A DNA stretch of 64,000 nt from UBA969 sp041694635 (GTDB taxonomy: Bacteria > Planctomycetota > Planctomycetia > Gemmatales > Gemmataceae). Below, in pieces: positions 44,989 to 53,318 of this stretch (positions within the stretch are counted from its first letter, which is position 1; the number at the start of each line of letters is the position of its first letter). The notes beneath the pieces were generated by a model that worked only from the letters and a program-made list of their open reading frames with translations, made no database searches and was not told the DNA's origin. The DNA is taken from positions 62,001-126,000 of the forward strand of contig JBDNHI010000133.1 in the NCBI GenBank assembly GCA_041694635.1, read 5' to 3'. The position numbers and the translations under genes are program-made.

Positions 44989-47412
44989 TTATCTCCCTTG
45001 AAGTATTTCCCTTACACTATCTTCCCGTTCTAAATTTTGCCTTTTTTGTTTCATACCTTCTATTTGTAATGCGGGGTAGCATAAGTGATAAGGCCTTAAA
45101 CCATCTGGCCAAACTAAAAATCTCACCTCGGGTCGATATGGAGGTTCTCCTTGGCGCACGGTAGATTGTTTTCGTTGAATCATTTTTTCAATTTCTAGTA
45201 CAAATCTTTTAATTCCTTCATCAGATGCAAGAAGATTCGTTGGGATGACTAATCGATTGGGATGAACCAATATTTCTTCAAATTTACATTCAACATAAAT
45301 CACCCAGTCTCTTTCCGCAAATAATCTAGCGGGCCTTAAAGGGGCTGGTGCTTTAGTTTTTCTCGGACCTAATTCCGGTAAAGGTGCTGCTACCCTTGCT
45401 GTTGGGTCTTGAGATTCTGTTTCTTTTGCAAAATCATCTTCTTTGTTGTAGGTTGTTAGTGGGGGAGGTTGCTTAGTCGTTTCTTGTAAATCTGTTTTTT
45501 CTTTGTTGTTAAATGTAATTGATAAATTTGGGTTGTTGGGTTGGCTAGGTGAGGAAGATTCATTACCTAAAGAAGGTGTTTGGCTCGGATTAGAATTGTT
45601 TGGTGGATTTGATGTTGAAGTTTGATTGCTTGGTTTACCCGCGGTAGCAGTTTGATTAGCATCGATTTTATCAGTGCCATTTGAAGATGAATTATCATTT
45701 TTTTTGCCAGTACTGTTGCCATTTGGGAAAGAATTAGGAGTTGCTTGCACAGAATAAGGGTTTTTTGATTCGGGAAAGCCATTTCCCGAACTGCTATTAT
45801 TGTTGCCTTTTGTCCCGCCACTTGTTCCTGAAGAATTTGCCCCTGTATTGTTTTTAATGAAATCAGGATCAATTGTTTGGCTTGGAAGATTATTATCATT
45901 GTCAGCTTTATTATTGTTTTTATTATCAGAACTAGAATAATTTTTTGTGATTTTGTCTGGACTATTTTCTTCAAAATTTTGACTGTAATTTTCTTTTAAG
46001 TTGGTTTGAGATGGTTCATTCTTTGATGAATTGTTTTGGTTTTTTTGATTGGAACTGTTGTTTCTTGCAGAATTATCTTTTGAATTATTTCCAATTTTTG
46101 TGTTATTAGATTCTATTGAATTGTTGGAAATATTTGATGAAGTTTTGTTGCTAGCAATATCGTTAGAAGTAGAACTTTGTCCGTAATTATTTGTTTTTGG
46201 GTTATTATTGTTTTTGCCTTGGGAGTTACCTGAACTATTGTTTTGGGGAAATCCAGGCAAGCTAATAAGTGGTCTAATGTTTTTTGCGGTAGCTCCATAA
46301 CCGATATCTTTAGAATTTCCAGTGCCATTATTTTTTTCTAAAATATCTAAAGAAGTAGTGCCACTTCCCTCTGATGGATCATTTGTCTGGGGAATAAAAC
46401 CATTTCCATTATTTATACCGCCTCGAATGTTCCCCGGTGCTGGAATCGGCCTTGGAAATTGTTTAACAGCACCATTAGGAATAATCATCGAGGCTAAATT
46501 TTTAGGCGAAGGTGATGATAACTCTAAAGGAATATCTAAGTTCCAAGATTTGTCTACTAATTCATAACCATAATCGACATCCATTGATTTTATAACTGAT
46601 TGTAACTTCCAGTAATTTGATATTCCGTCGGGCCGAACAAGGATCATCATATAAGGCGTAGAATTTTTGGGGCCTAAAGATTGTTCTAAGTATTCCCTTA
46701 GTTGCACAATTCGATTTTGAACAAGTTCTTTTAGTTGGTTCGTTTCATCCGATGTGGGAACTAAAGTTTTATCTGGGAAAAACATAATGCCTGCTTCATT
46801 ACATTCGATGTAAAGGGGTCTTCGGTTTAACCCGCTTTTTCCAAAGTAAGGGACAATTGAAAACGAATATTTTTCTTTTTCTTTAGAAGCTTTAAGTTCT
46901 TTTAAAATTAACTCCATAGATATAATCTGTTCTGACAAAGTTTTTGATTCTTTTTCTGTTTTATCTGCGTTTGTTTTAGTCTCTTCAAGTTTATTTTCTA
47001 AGGCAAGGAGCTTGTTTTTCGAATTTTCTAACACTAATGCCTTCTTTTTTATGTCATCGGGTATCTCATTATTTTTGCTTAATGCTTTCTTTTTTTCTTG
47101 GTCTTGAAATTGTTTTTTTAATTCTGCTATTTCTTTTTCAAGCAGCAATTCTTGTTTGGCTAATTGTTCGTGGTTGTTTGTTTTATTTTTAATCCAATCA
47201 TTTTTCATATTTTCAATTAAAGAGTTTTCGTGTTCCGTTTTAATTTGGTTTTCTCGAGATTTGTTCCACGCAGCTTCATAAGCTTTTTCTAATGCAGCTT
47301 TTTTTGCTTTCTTGTCAATGACTAGAAGTAAAAGAATCAGCGACCCCATCGTGCAAAGAAGCACAGCAAGGAATGGAAAAGTAGATACTTCTAGTTTTTT
47401 ACGCTTTCTCAT
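44989..47412 (-). CDS. Large ExbD-like protein with Asn/Ser linker and duplicated domain
   Basis: An 807-residue protein. One N-terminal membrane helix with VSTFPFLAVLLCTMGSLI aligns with ExbD, but Ala (A16) replaces the proton-carrying Asp. Residues about 35-180 are coiled coil. A domain at about 195-290 shows YIECNEAGI and LVRPDGISNYW. Residues about 320-690 are a low-complexity Asn/Ser/Gly/Thr/Pro linker. The same domain returns at about 700-790 with YVECKFEEI and LVWPDGLRPYH. Its start overlaps the ExbB-like stop (ATGA). No known enzyme motif. Confidence 0.7.
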   Translation of the reverse strand: MRKRKKLEVSTFPFLAVLLCTMGSLILLLLVIDKKAKKAALEKAYEAAWNKSRENQIKTEHENSLIENMKNDWIKNKTNNHEQLAKQELLLEKEIAELKKQFQDQEKKKALSKNNEIPDDIKKKALVLENSKNKLLALENKLEETKTNADKTEKESKTLSEQIISMELILKELKASKEKEKYSFSIVPYFGKSGLNRRPLYIECNEAGIMFFPDKTLVPTSDETNQLKELVQNRIVQLREYLEQSLGPKNSTPYMMILVRPDGISNYWKLQSVIKSMDVDYGYELVDKSWNLDIPLELSSPSPKNLASMIIPNGAVKQFPRPIPAPGNIRGGINNGNGFIPQTNDPSEGSGTTSLDILEKNNGTGNSKDIGYGATAKNIRPLISLPGFPQNNSSGNSQGKNNNNPKTNNYGQSSTSNDIASNKTSSNISNNSIESNNTKIGNNSKDNSARNNSSNQKNQNNSSKNEPSQTNLKENYSQNFEENSPDKITKNYSSSDNKNNNKADNDNNLPSQTIDPDFIKNNTGANSSGTSGGTKGNNNSSSGNGFPESKNPYSVQATPNSFPNGNSTGKKNDNSSSNGTDKIDANQTATAGKPSNQTSTSNPPNNSNPSQTPSLGNESSSPSQPNNPNLSITFNNKEKTDLQETTKQPPPLTTYNKEDDFAKETESQDPTARVAAPLPELGPRKTKAPAPLRPARLFAERDWVIYVECKFEEILVHPNRLVIPTNLLASDEGIKRFVLEIEKMIQRKQSTVRQGEPPYRPEVRFLVWPDGLRPYHLCYPALQIEGMKQKRQNLEREDSVREILQGR

Positions 47413-48752
47413 GCAACCTTTCCAGGAATATTGCGGTTAGGAGTGTTTGCCGAATAAGAAAAAGTTTCGCTGTTTCTTCCTTGAAGTTTTGAAGTAAGTA
47501 AATGCACAGCAGCAGTAAGGCAATGTACTGCTTCTTGGAAATCTCCTGCAGAATGAATCTGGTGTAAGTTTTCTTGCATTAGTTTTTGTAAATGGATCAA
47601 GTGTTTTTCGCCTTGTTGAAGTTCCAGTAGAGCATTGGTCTGGTTTGCAAGTCCATCGACAACTTTTTGTAATGACTGTTGTTGCCCAAGACTAGATTCG
47701 TGCAAAGATGAGGCTAATATAGCCACTTGCTGGGTGAACTTTCTTCCAAGGTCAGAGGATTGCAATTCATACTTTTCCATTTGAAGTTGATGGGATGAAA
47801 GAGTTTTAGTTAAGGCTTCTTCAAGGGCATGTCGCATCCGATTTTGAGATTCTGTACCAAGGTTTTCAGCAGTGGAAGTAATTTTTTCAAATGATTTGGA
47901 CCAAAGTTCTACCTGCTTGGTTACCAATGATTCTGTAGATTTGATAAGTTCTTTGGTATGCCTAGATAATATTTCTACCATCGGACTTTGGTCTGATTGA
48001 ACCCTTAAAAAACGATGAGCTAATTCTTTATCGATAGTAGAATCTAGATTTTCTAAGAATTGTTCACCAGATTTTTCAACCATAAAACTAAAAAACATAC
48101 ATATCATCGTGAGGGCTAAAGCAAGTGCGGTGGCATCAAAAGATAAGGCCAAACCATCGGTAACAGTACTCATCGACTTTTCGAGCATTTCAGGAGTAAC
48201 GCCTGAAATTGCCCCCGTAATACCTAAAACAGTTCCAAGAAAACCTAAAATCGGAATAGCCCAACTGATAAATCTGGTCAAACCAAAACTTGTTTCAAAT
48301 TCAATTGAGTCCGAATCTGCAAAGTCTCTTAATTGGTCGTCAAGATCTTCTGCGCTGCCCCGTTGTTTAACAAATTCTAAGATGTATTGGAACCTTCTGA
48401 AGACAATTGTTTTTCGAATCCAACTTGGCGAGGTGCCAATATGTGCGAGTATTTTTTCAGACTCAATTGGGTGTAAAGTTTTGCTTTCCCAATCTGGCAA
48501 TATTTTGATTCTTAAGGCAGTTTTTTCTTTTTTGATACGAAAATATTTATATATCAGTGCGGTAATTGCACATGAAAACATTACAATTTCGACAAACTCA
48601 ACAGGGTGACCTAGGTATCGTTTTACTAAAGGCGCATCAATTGGACCAAACATAACAAAACACCAGAACCCTATAGCAATGGGCACGCCAACAGAAAGCG
48701 CCAAGGTTGTACCAGCCATTGAAGTAGCTTGGTTGTTTTGATCTTCGCTCAT
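47409..48752 (-). CDS. MotA/TolQ/ExbB-type proton channel protein with long coiled-coil tail
   Basis: About 447 residues. Two hydrophobic helices near the N-terminus are followed by a cytosolic loop. The ExbB core block is ISWAIPILGFLGTVLGITGAI (about 180-200), followed by SMSTVTDGLALSFDATALALALTMI, the two conserved channel helices. The last 200 residues are mostly coiled coil, unlike ordinary ExbB and somewhat like ZorA. The ATG chosen has AAGGA upstream; one 18 codons earlier lacks a site. It leads the three-gene operon. Confidence 0.85.
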   Translation of the reverse strand: MSEDQNNQATSMAGTTLALSVGVPIAIGFWCFVMFGPIDAPLVKRYLGHPVEFVEIVMFSCAITALIYKYFRIKKEKTALRIKILPDWESKTLHPIESEKILAHIGTSPSWIRKTIVFRRFQYILEFVKQRGSAEDLDDQLRDFADSDSIEFETSFGLTRFISWAIPILGFLGTVLGITGAISGVTPEMLEKSMSTVTDGLALSFDATALALALTMICMFFSFMVEKSGEQFLENLDSTIDKELAHRFLRVQSDQSPMVEILSRHTKELIKSTESLVTKQVELWSKSFEKITSTAENLGTESQNRMRHALEEALTKTLSSHQLQMEKYELQSSDLGRKFTQQVAILASSLHESSLGQQQSLQKVVDGLANQTNALLELQQGEKHLIHLQKLMQENLHQIHSAGDFQEAVHCLTAAVHLLTSKLQGRNSETFSYSANTPNRNIPGKVA

Positions 48753-49024
48753 AAGCATATTCCTTTTAGAACTTTCTTGATAATGCAATTGATCCAACAA
48801 GGCCAAAGGAAGTTAAAATTACCTAGGTCTTTATGTAGATCGACTTTCAGAGTGCGGGATAATAACGATTTTGTTCAATAATGCCAGCCAAATTTATTCG
48901 ATAATAAACGAGGGGGAATAGGGAGAACGGCTATTTTTTTTGGAACAAGTGGGGGTTAAAGGCGTGCGATATTTAGGCAATAACGGTTATGTGCGTTGTG
49001 TCTAAGCAGGGTGTTTGGGGGGGG

Positions 49025-49420
49025 CTAGGTTGTTGATTGACTTGTTTGTTTCCCCAAAAATTCTTCAAGCTTTGAACAAGTTTCCACAGCGGAAATGGCA
49101 GCCTTTCCAAATCCAAGTTTTGCGCCTTTGTTAATTGCATTTTTTTGCGCTTCGTCAAAATTACTTACCAGCATAATTGGCGTCTTGATAATTCCTTGGT
49201 TGGAAAATTTTACGATGAAATCTAAGCCAGCTTCACCATTTGTGTCAAAGATTCGGTTGACAAGAATTAAATCGAACGATTTTTCATTAAGTAACGAAAA
49301 AGCTTCTTTGGAGGTATCAGCATTAATAGTTACCGCATTAAATTTTTTCGTTAGAAAATTACTTATAGTAGAGTGATCTGCACAGCACTGGCCAATGCTT
49401 AGGACTTTTTTTTCTGTCAT
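49025..49420 (-). CDS. Receiver-domain protein lacking the phospho-acceptor Asp
   Basis: A 131-residue CheY-like protein. The usual phospho-acceptor site at the end of beta 3 reads DLILVNRIF, with Asn at N55. The N-terminal acidic pair is reduced to D15 (QCCADH), while a Lys is kept in FGKAAI. It is therefore likely a pseudo-receiver used for protein contacts. It starts one base after the protease-SirB1 stop, with AAGGAATT as ribosome-binding site inside that gene, so the two are translated from one message. Confidence 0.85.
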   Translation of the reverse strand: MTEKKVLSIGQCCADHSTISNFLTKKFNAVTINADTSKEAFSLLNEKSFDLILVNRIFDTNGEAGLDFIVKFSNQGIIKTPIMLVSNFDEAQKNAINKGAKLGFGKAAISAVETCSKLEEFLGKQTSQSTT

Positions 49421-49421
49421 A

Positions 49422-51626
49422 TTAATTCCTTTTAGGTTGACTATTTTTATTTAGAAGAAGTAGTTTGAATTCTTGTAATTTTTCGAGGTTGATTTCTGCT
49501 GGGCCTTTATCAAGCAAGAAATCAATATCTGCAATAGCTTTTTGAGCTTGGCCATTTTGCGCCAAAAGAATGATTCGTGCACCTCTTTCTTCGTGAGAGT
49601 TTTCATCGAGAACAAGGATGGCATCGAAATAACGGATTAACCCTTTGTCATCTTTCTCCCTTTTTGCAACCCCTGCTAAATTGGTAAGTATACGAATTAA
49701 AATTTGTTTGTTTGTAACGGGAATAAAATCGAAATCTTTAAGAGTTCTACCATTAATATCCAAGATTTTTTTAGTTGTATCTTCTTTGGATAGAATTTTT
49801 CCTTCGTCAAAAACATCGATAAAAACTGTTTCATTCTTATTTTTGTTGATTGAAACTAAAAAATGCCCAGGCAAACCAACACCATTGATTTCAAGATTAG
49901 CACTTTTTGCCAATTCCATAAACAATAGGCAAAGGGTAATGGGGAGGCCTTCTCGGTCGTCCATAACCTCCGAGAGATAACTGTTGGATCGGTGGTAATA
50001 GTCTTGCCTACTTCCGTGAAAGCCTTTTTCAAGGAAGAAAAAGTCATTAAGAGCTTTGAGTTTTTGGTCAACATTCATTTTGGAAGATATTTTAGAGGCA
50101 AGCTTAATTTTCATTTTAGACATTTCTTGGAGGTATATTTGGGGTTCGATTTCGGTGTTATCAATTTTTGCGATAAGTAAGGCGGCTTCCAGCAATGGGA
50201 TATTATTTTCATTAGCTAAAAGACTGAGTTTTGAAAGTGTACTACGATGAGCAATATCTAGCTGTAATTTTTTAAGTTCCGCCATTTTTTTTTCAAGAGA
50301 TTTAATTTTATCATCGATTAAGGTTTTAGAGAGGTTGCCATCTTTTAATATTTTTTCGTTAAGAGCCTTATCTTCTTTTTCATTTGCTTCAATATTTGAC
50401 AAAAATTTGTTAAAGGAATTAGTGAAATCGGAATCAGGGAATACGGTTTTCAAAGTGGTGCCTGACTTAAACCCCTTAAATTCAGCAACAGTATTACGAA
50501 ATTTAGCTAAGCCTATTTTTTGTGAAGAAGCAAAATCTTCTTTATGTTCATAGGCAAGCTTGCCATTTAAATAAGTTGAAAAACCCTTTTTATTGATTGC
50601 AACTTTCAGGTGGTTCCATTCCCCCGGTAAATAATTGTCGAAGGAATCCTGTTTTAAAACTTGCCAAGAATAAACATCGGGGCCATTAAATTTGGTGAGT
50701 CTCATCTGGCCATTTGAAGGGTAAAACCCAAAATGATTATCTTTACCATCCGAGTTAAATACAAGGCCTGCTGCGCCAGATTCATCCCGAAGTTTAACCC
50801 AAACTTCGGCTTCAAAGGGGATGTTTGGCAGTTCGAGTCTTGAAAGCAACAAAGCTCGTCCGCCAATTCCAACTCCTTGCCCTTCTGAAATAATTTTTCC
50901 GGCCCGTTGCCTCCAATTACCAGCAAAAATACTTTCCCACAAATCTTCATTTAGTGCACCGATGGTAGCCCACGCTTTCATAGGAATAGAAATGGGCTTA
51001 GATTTTAAAAGTTTGTGTAGTTGCTCAACTGGTATAGCGAATCCAAGGTTGTCGGTAACAAGAGATTTAATGGTAAGAATGCCTAAGACTTTGCCTTCGG
51101 AATTGACAATAGGTCCACCGCTATTGCCGGGTTCAATAGGAATGGCGACTTGGATCATTTCTTTGCCATCGATTTCTCTTTTTCCTGATAGAACCCCGGA
51201 AACAACACTGTGTTTAAGCCCCTGGGGGTTGCCAACAGCAACAACGCTGGTGCCATCTGGAAAAGAGCTTGATTCAGAAATAGTTAAGAAAGATCCGCTT
51301 GGGTTAACAGCCTTAAGAATGGCAAGATCATTATCACGGTCGAAAGCGTAGATGAAAGAAACATCGATTTCTTTTCCTTCTGCAGTTTCGAGAGTAATTT
51401 TTTTACCTTCACCGATGACATGATAATTGGTAACGAGAAGACCATCTTTTGAAATAAAGAATCCAGTGCCTAGAGCTTCTTTGCCTTCGGAGCGGCCTTT
51501 ACTTTTGATAACAACGATTGAAGGTTTAGTGTTTTTTGCAATTTTTTCCGTTTCCCCTTCTTTGGCAAATAGTGTGGATGAATAGCCAAGGGATAAAACG
51601 GTAAACAATCCAATAATCTTGTTCAT
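49422..51626 (-). CDS. Secreted DegP-like protease fused to LamG-like and SirB1-like domains
   Basis: A 734-residue protein. A signal peptide (IIGLFTVLSLGYSSTLFA) precedes a trypsin-like protease with an intact triad: H69 in TNYHV, D100 in DRDNDLAIL and S169 in PGNSGGPI. Residues about 230-400 look like a jelly-roll carbohydrate- or laminin-type domain (GLVFNSDGKDNHFGFYP). A coiled region leads to a SirB1/transglutaminase-like domain (about 525-620: FHGSRQDYY, REGLPITLC, VGLPGHFLV) and a short TPR-like end. No PDZ is visible. The pseudo-receiver gene follows directly. Confidence 0.85.
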   Translation of the reverse strand: MNKIIGLFTVLSLGYSSTLFAKEGETEKIAKNTKPSIVVIKSKGRSEGKEALGTGFFISKDGLLVTNYHVIGEGKKITLETAEGKEIDVSFIYAFDRDNDLAILKAVNPSGSFLTISESSSFPDGTSVVAVGNPQGLKHSVVSGVLSGKREIDGKEMIQVAIPIEPGNSGGPIVNSEGKVLGILTIKSLVTDNLGFAIPVEQLHKLLKSKPISIPMKAWATIGALNEDLWESIFAGNWRQRAGKIISEGQGVGIGGRALLLSRLELPNIPFEAEVWVKLRDESGAAGLVFNSDGKDNHFGFYPSNGQMRLTKFNGPDVYSWQVLKQDSFDNYLPGEWNHLKVAINKKGFSTYLNGKLAYEHKEDFASSQKIGLAKFRNTVAEFKGFKSGTTLKTVFPDSDFTNSFNKFLSNIEANEKEDKALNEKILKDGNLSKTLIDDKIKSLEKKMAELKKLQLDIAHRSTLSKLSLLANENNIPLLEAALLIAKIDNTEIEPQIYLQEMSKMKIKLASKISSKMNVDQKLKALNDFFFLEKGFHGSRQDYYHRSNSYLSEVMDDREGLPITLCLLFMELAKSANLEINGVGLPGHFLVSINKNKNETVFIDVFDEGKILSKEDTTKKILDINGRTLKDFDFIPVTNKQILIRILTNLAGVAKREKDDKGLIRYFDAILVLDENSHEERGARIILLAQNGQAQKAIADIDFLLDKGPAEINLEKLQEFKLLLLNKNSQPKRN

Positions 51627-51944
51627 GACAAACCTTGATGAGGTAAAATTCTTAATTTTAAAAAATTCCTATACCCGTATATGATAACAAATTTATGGTA
51701 ATGCATCATAATTGAAATGATTTTAACGATTATTTTTAATATGCAAGGTTTAAGGTAGGTTGGGATTTTTGATTGGAATAGCAATTTAGTAGAAGAGGTC
51801 TAAAAAAGTTTTTTATTTGTTAAAGTATACTCTGTTTATTTGCTTTTCACTGTTTTGGGTTTACAATCTATTAAGGATCGTTTTATAAACGAGATTTACC
51901 CGACTAAGTGACAGGTTTTTTTCCTTCAAAATTAGGCCAAATCT
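51627..51944. other. 318-bp divergent region
   Basis: An AT-rich gap between the protease fusion and the acidic HTH protein. It holds one neat inverted repeat, TCGTTT-TAT-AAACGA (51878-51892), about 50 bp upstream of the plus-strand start, which could be an operator. A TATACT box near 51825 has no clear -35 partner. No RNA gene seen. Confidence 0.4.
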
Positions 51945-53312
51945 ATGTCTCAATTTTATTCACTTGAAGAAGCCGCAACTAAACTTGGCATCAGTATTGA
52001 CCAATTACGCGAACTTGCAAAAAAGCGTGAGGTACGGTCCTTCCAAGATGGCGGGACTCTTCGCTTTAAAAGTGAAGATATAGAAGCAAAGCTGAAAGCA
52101 ACGAATGCAAAAAATTCCTCCTCCGATTCAGAAGATTTTAATTTAAATCTTGATGATGAACCACTGGTTTCTCCACCGACAGGATTAGGCGGGTCAATAA
52201 ACCTTGAGATTCCCACTTCCGAGAATTTTGAGCTTACTATGGATGATAGCATCTTGGGAGTTGCACCGTCATCTTCTGAAGATTTTAATCTTTCGTTTGA
52301 TGATAGTTCCTCTGTGATTTCTCCTAACCTTCCAGTTATTGCAAGTTCTTCAGACTCAGGCGATTTTATTGGAATACAAGACTCACCTGTGGTTTTAGGG
52401 TTAGATTTTAGCCTTGATTCCTCAGTTGATGCTGCCGAATCAAACTCCACTTCTTCAAGCGTTATTTTACCCCAAGATTCTCCTTTCGAAATTTCAGAAT
52501 CAAACATCAATCTGGATGATACCTACGGCGTAAACGACATTGTTCCCATTCAAATCGCCGGCGAAGGGGCTTTTCAAAATCCAACTATTGATGACCTTCA
52601 AATTGATGATGATACCGGCTTACAACTTGATGATAGTGGTTCTTCTAGCCAAGAGTTGAGTAGTTCAATTGAACTTCAAGCGGATGCACCTGAAGAAGCT
52701 AGCGATTTCGAACTTTCTTTGGAAGAATCAAATTCAGAAGTTTTGTCCTTAGACAATTCAATTGGTGAGGGAACCCAGATTGCTTCTGATAACTCTGACA
52801 GTGAATTTGAATTAACTCTTGATGATGGTTTGAACGATAGTGGCCAAATGGAAGGTGTTGCAGATGCTGGCTTGGATAGCAGTTTTGAACTCGAACCTAG
52901 CGATAGTGATTCTGGATCGCAAGTAGTGGAAATTGATGACGGAACAGAAGCTGATCCTATGGGGGCAACTGCTGAATTTAATACCTCAGATGATTTAGAA
53001 GTTGTTGAAGATGGAAGTTCTAGCCAAGTTGTTGCAATTGATGACATTGAAGAACTTATCGAGGTAGTCATTGAGGAAGAAGCAGAGGTTGAAAACGAAA
53101 CTCGTGAAACCGTTTTAGTGCAAGCAGGTGAAACATCTTGGGGAGCACTACCTGCAATGGTTTTGATCCCTGGAGTATTGATCTTATTTGTTGTAGGACT
53201 TATGAGCTTAGAGCTTATGAGGGGAATATATGGTTACAACAAGGGAACAGGTTTTTCTAGTATAATAATAAAGCCATTGGCAGAGATGTTCACGGATTTT
53301 CCTAAAAACTAA
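51945..53312 (+). CDS. HTH plus acidic-repeat membrane protein
   Basis: A 455-residue protein. Residues 1-50 form an excisionase/MerR-like helix-turn-helix (YSLEEAATKLGISIDQL, then RELAKKREVRSFQDGG). Residues about 55-390 are Asp/Ser/Glu-rich and contain six short F-[EN]-L-x-x-[DES]-[DE]-like repeats: FNLNLDDE, FELTMDDS, FNLSFDDS, FELSLEES, FELTLDDG and FELEPSDS. A transmembrane helix follows (VLIPGVLILFVVGLMSLEL, about 405-425), with a short tail. DNA binding tied to the membrane is one reading. A similar layout is common in planctomycetes; function unknown. Confidence 0.75.
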   Translation: MSQFYSLEEAATKLGISIDQLRELAKKREVRSFQDGGTLRFKSEDIEAKLKATNAKNSSSDSEDFNLNLDDEPLVSPPTGLGGSINLEIPTSENFELTMDDSILGVAPSSSEDFNLSFDDSSSVISPNLPVIASSSDSGDFIGIQDSPVVLGLDFSLDSSVDAAESNSTSSSVILPQDSPFEISESNINLDDTYGVNDIVPIQIAGEGAFQNPTIDDLQIDDDTGLQLDDSGSSSQELSSSIELQADAPEEASDFELSLEESNSEVLSLDNSIGEGTQIASDNSDSEFELTLDDGLNDSGQMEGVADAGLDSSFELEPSDSDSGSQVVEIDDGTEADPMGATAEFNTSDDLEVVEDGSSSQVVAIDDIEELIEVVIEEEAEVENETRETVLVQAGETSWGALPAMVLIPGVLILFVVGLMSLELMRGIYGYNKGTGFSSIIIKPLAEMFTDFPKN

Positions 53313-53318
53313 AATTTA

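Noticed and set aside
45340..46460. DNA tandem repeat or minisatellite in the Asn/Ser-rich linker
   Set aside because: The region is low in protein complexity but no fixed DNA repeat unit could be seen.
40651..48752. Zorya-like defence system (ExbB-like channel, ExbD-like partner and a SNF2 ATPase nearby)
   Set aside because: The SNF2 gene is on the other strand with a phosphofructokinase in between, no OmpA-domain ZorB or ZorC is present, and the two partner proteins have their own distinct domain. The resemblance is limited to the channel and its coiled-coil tail.
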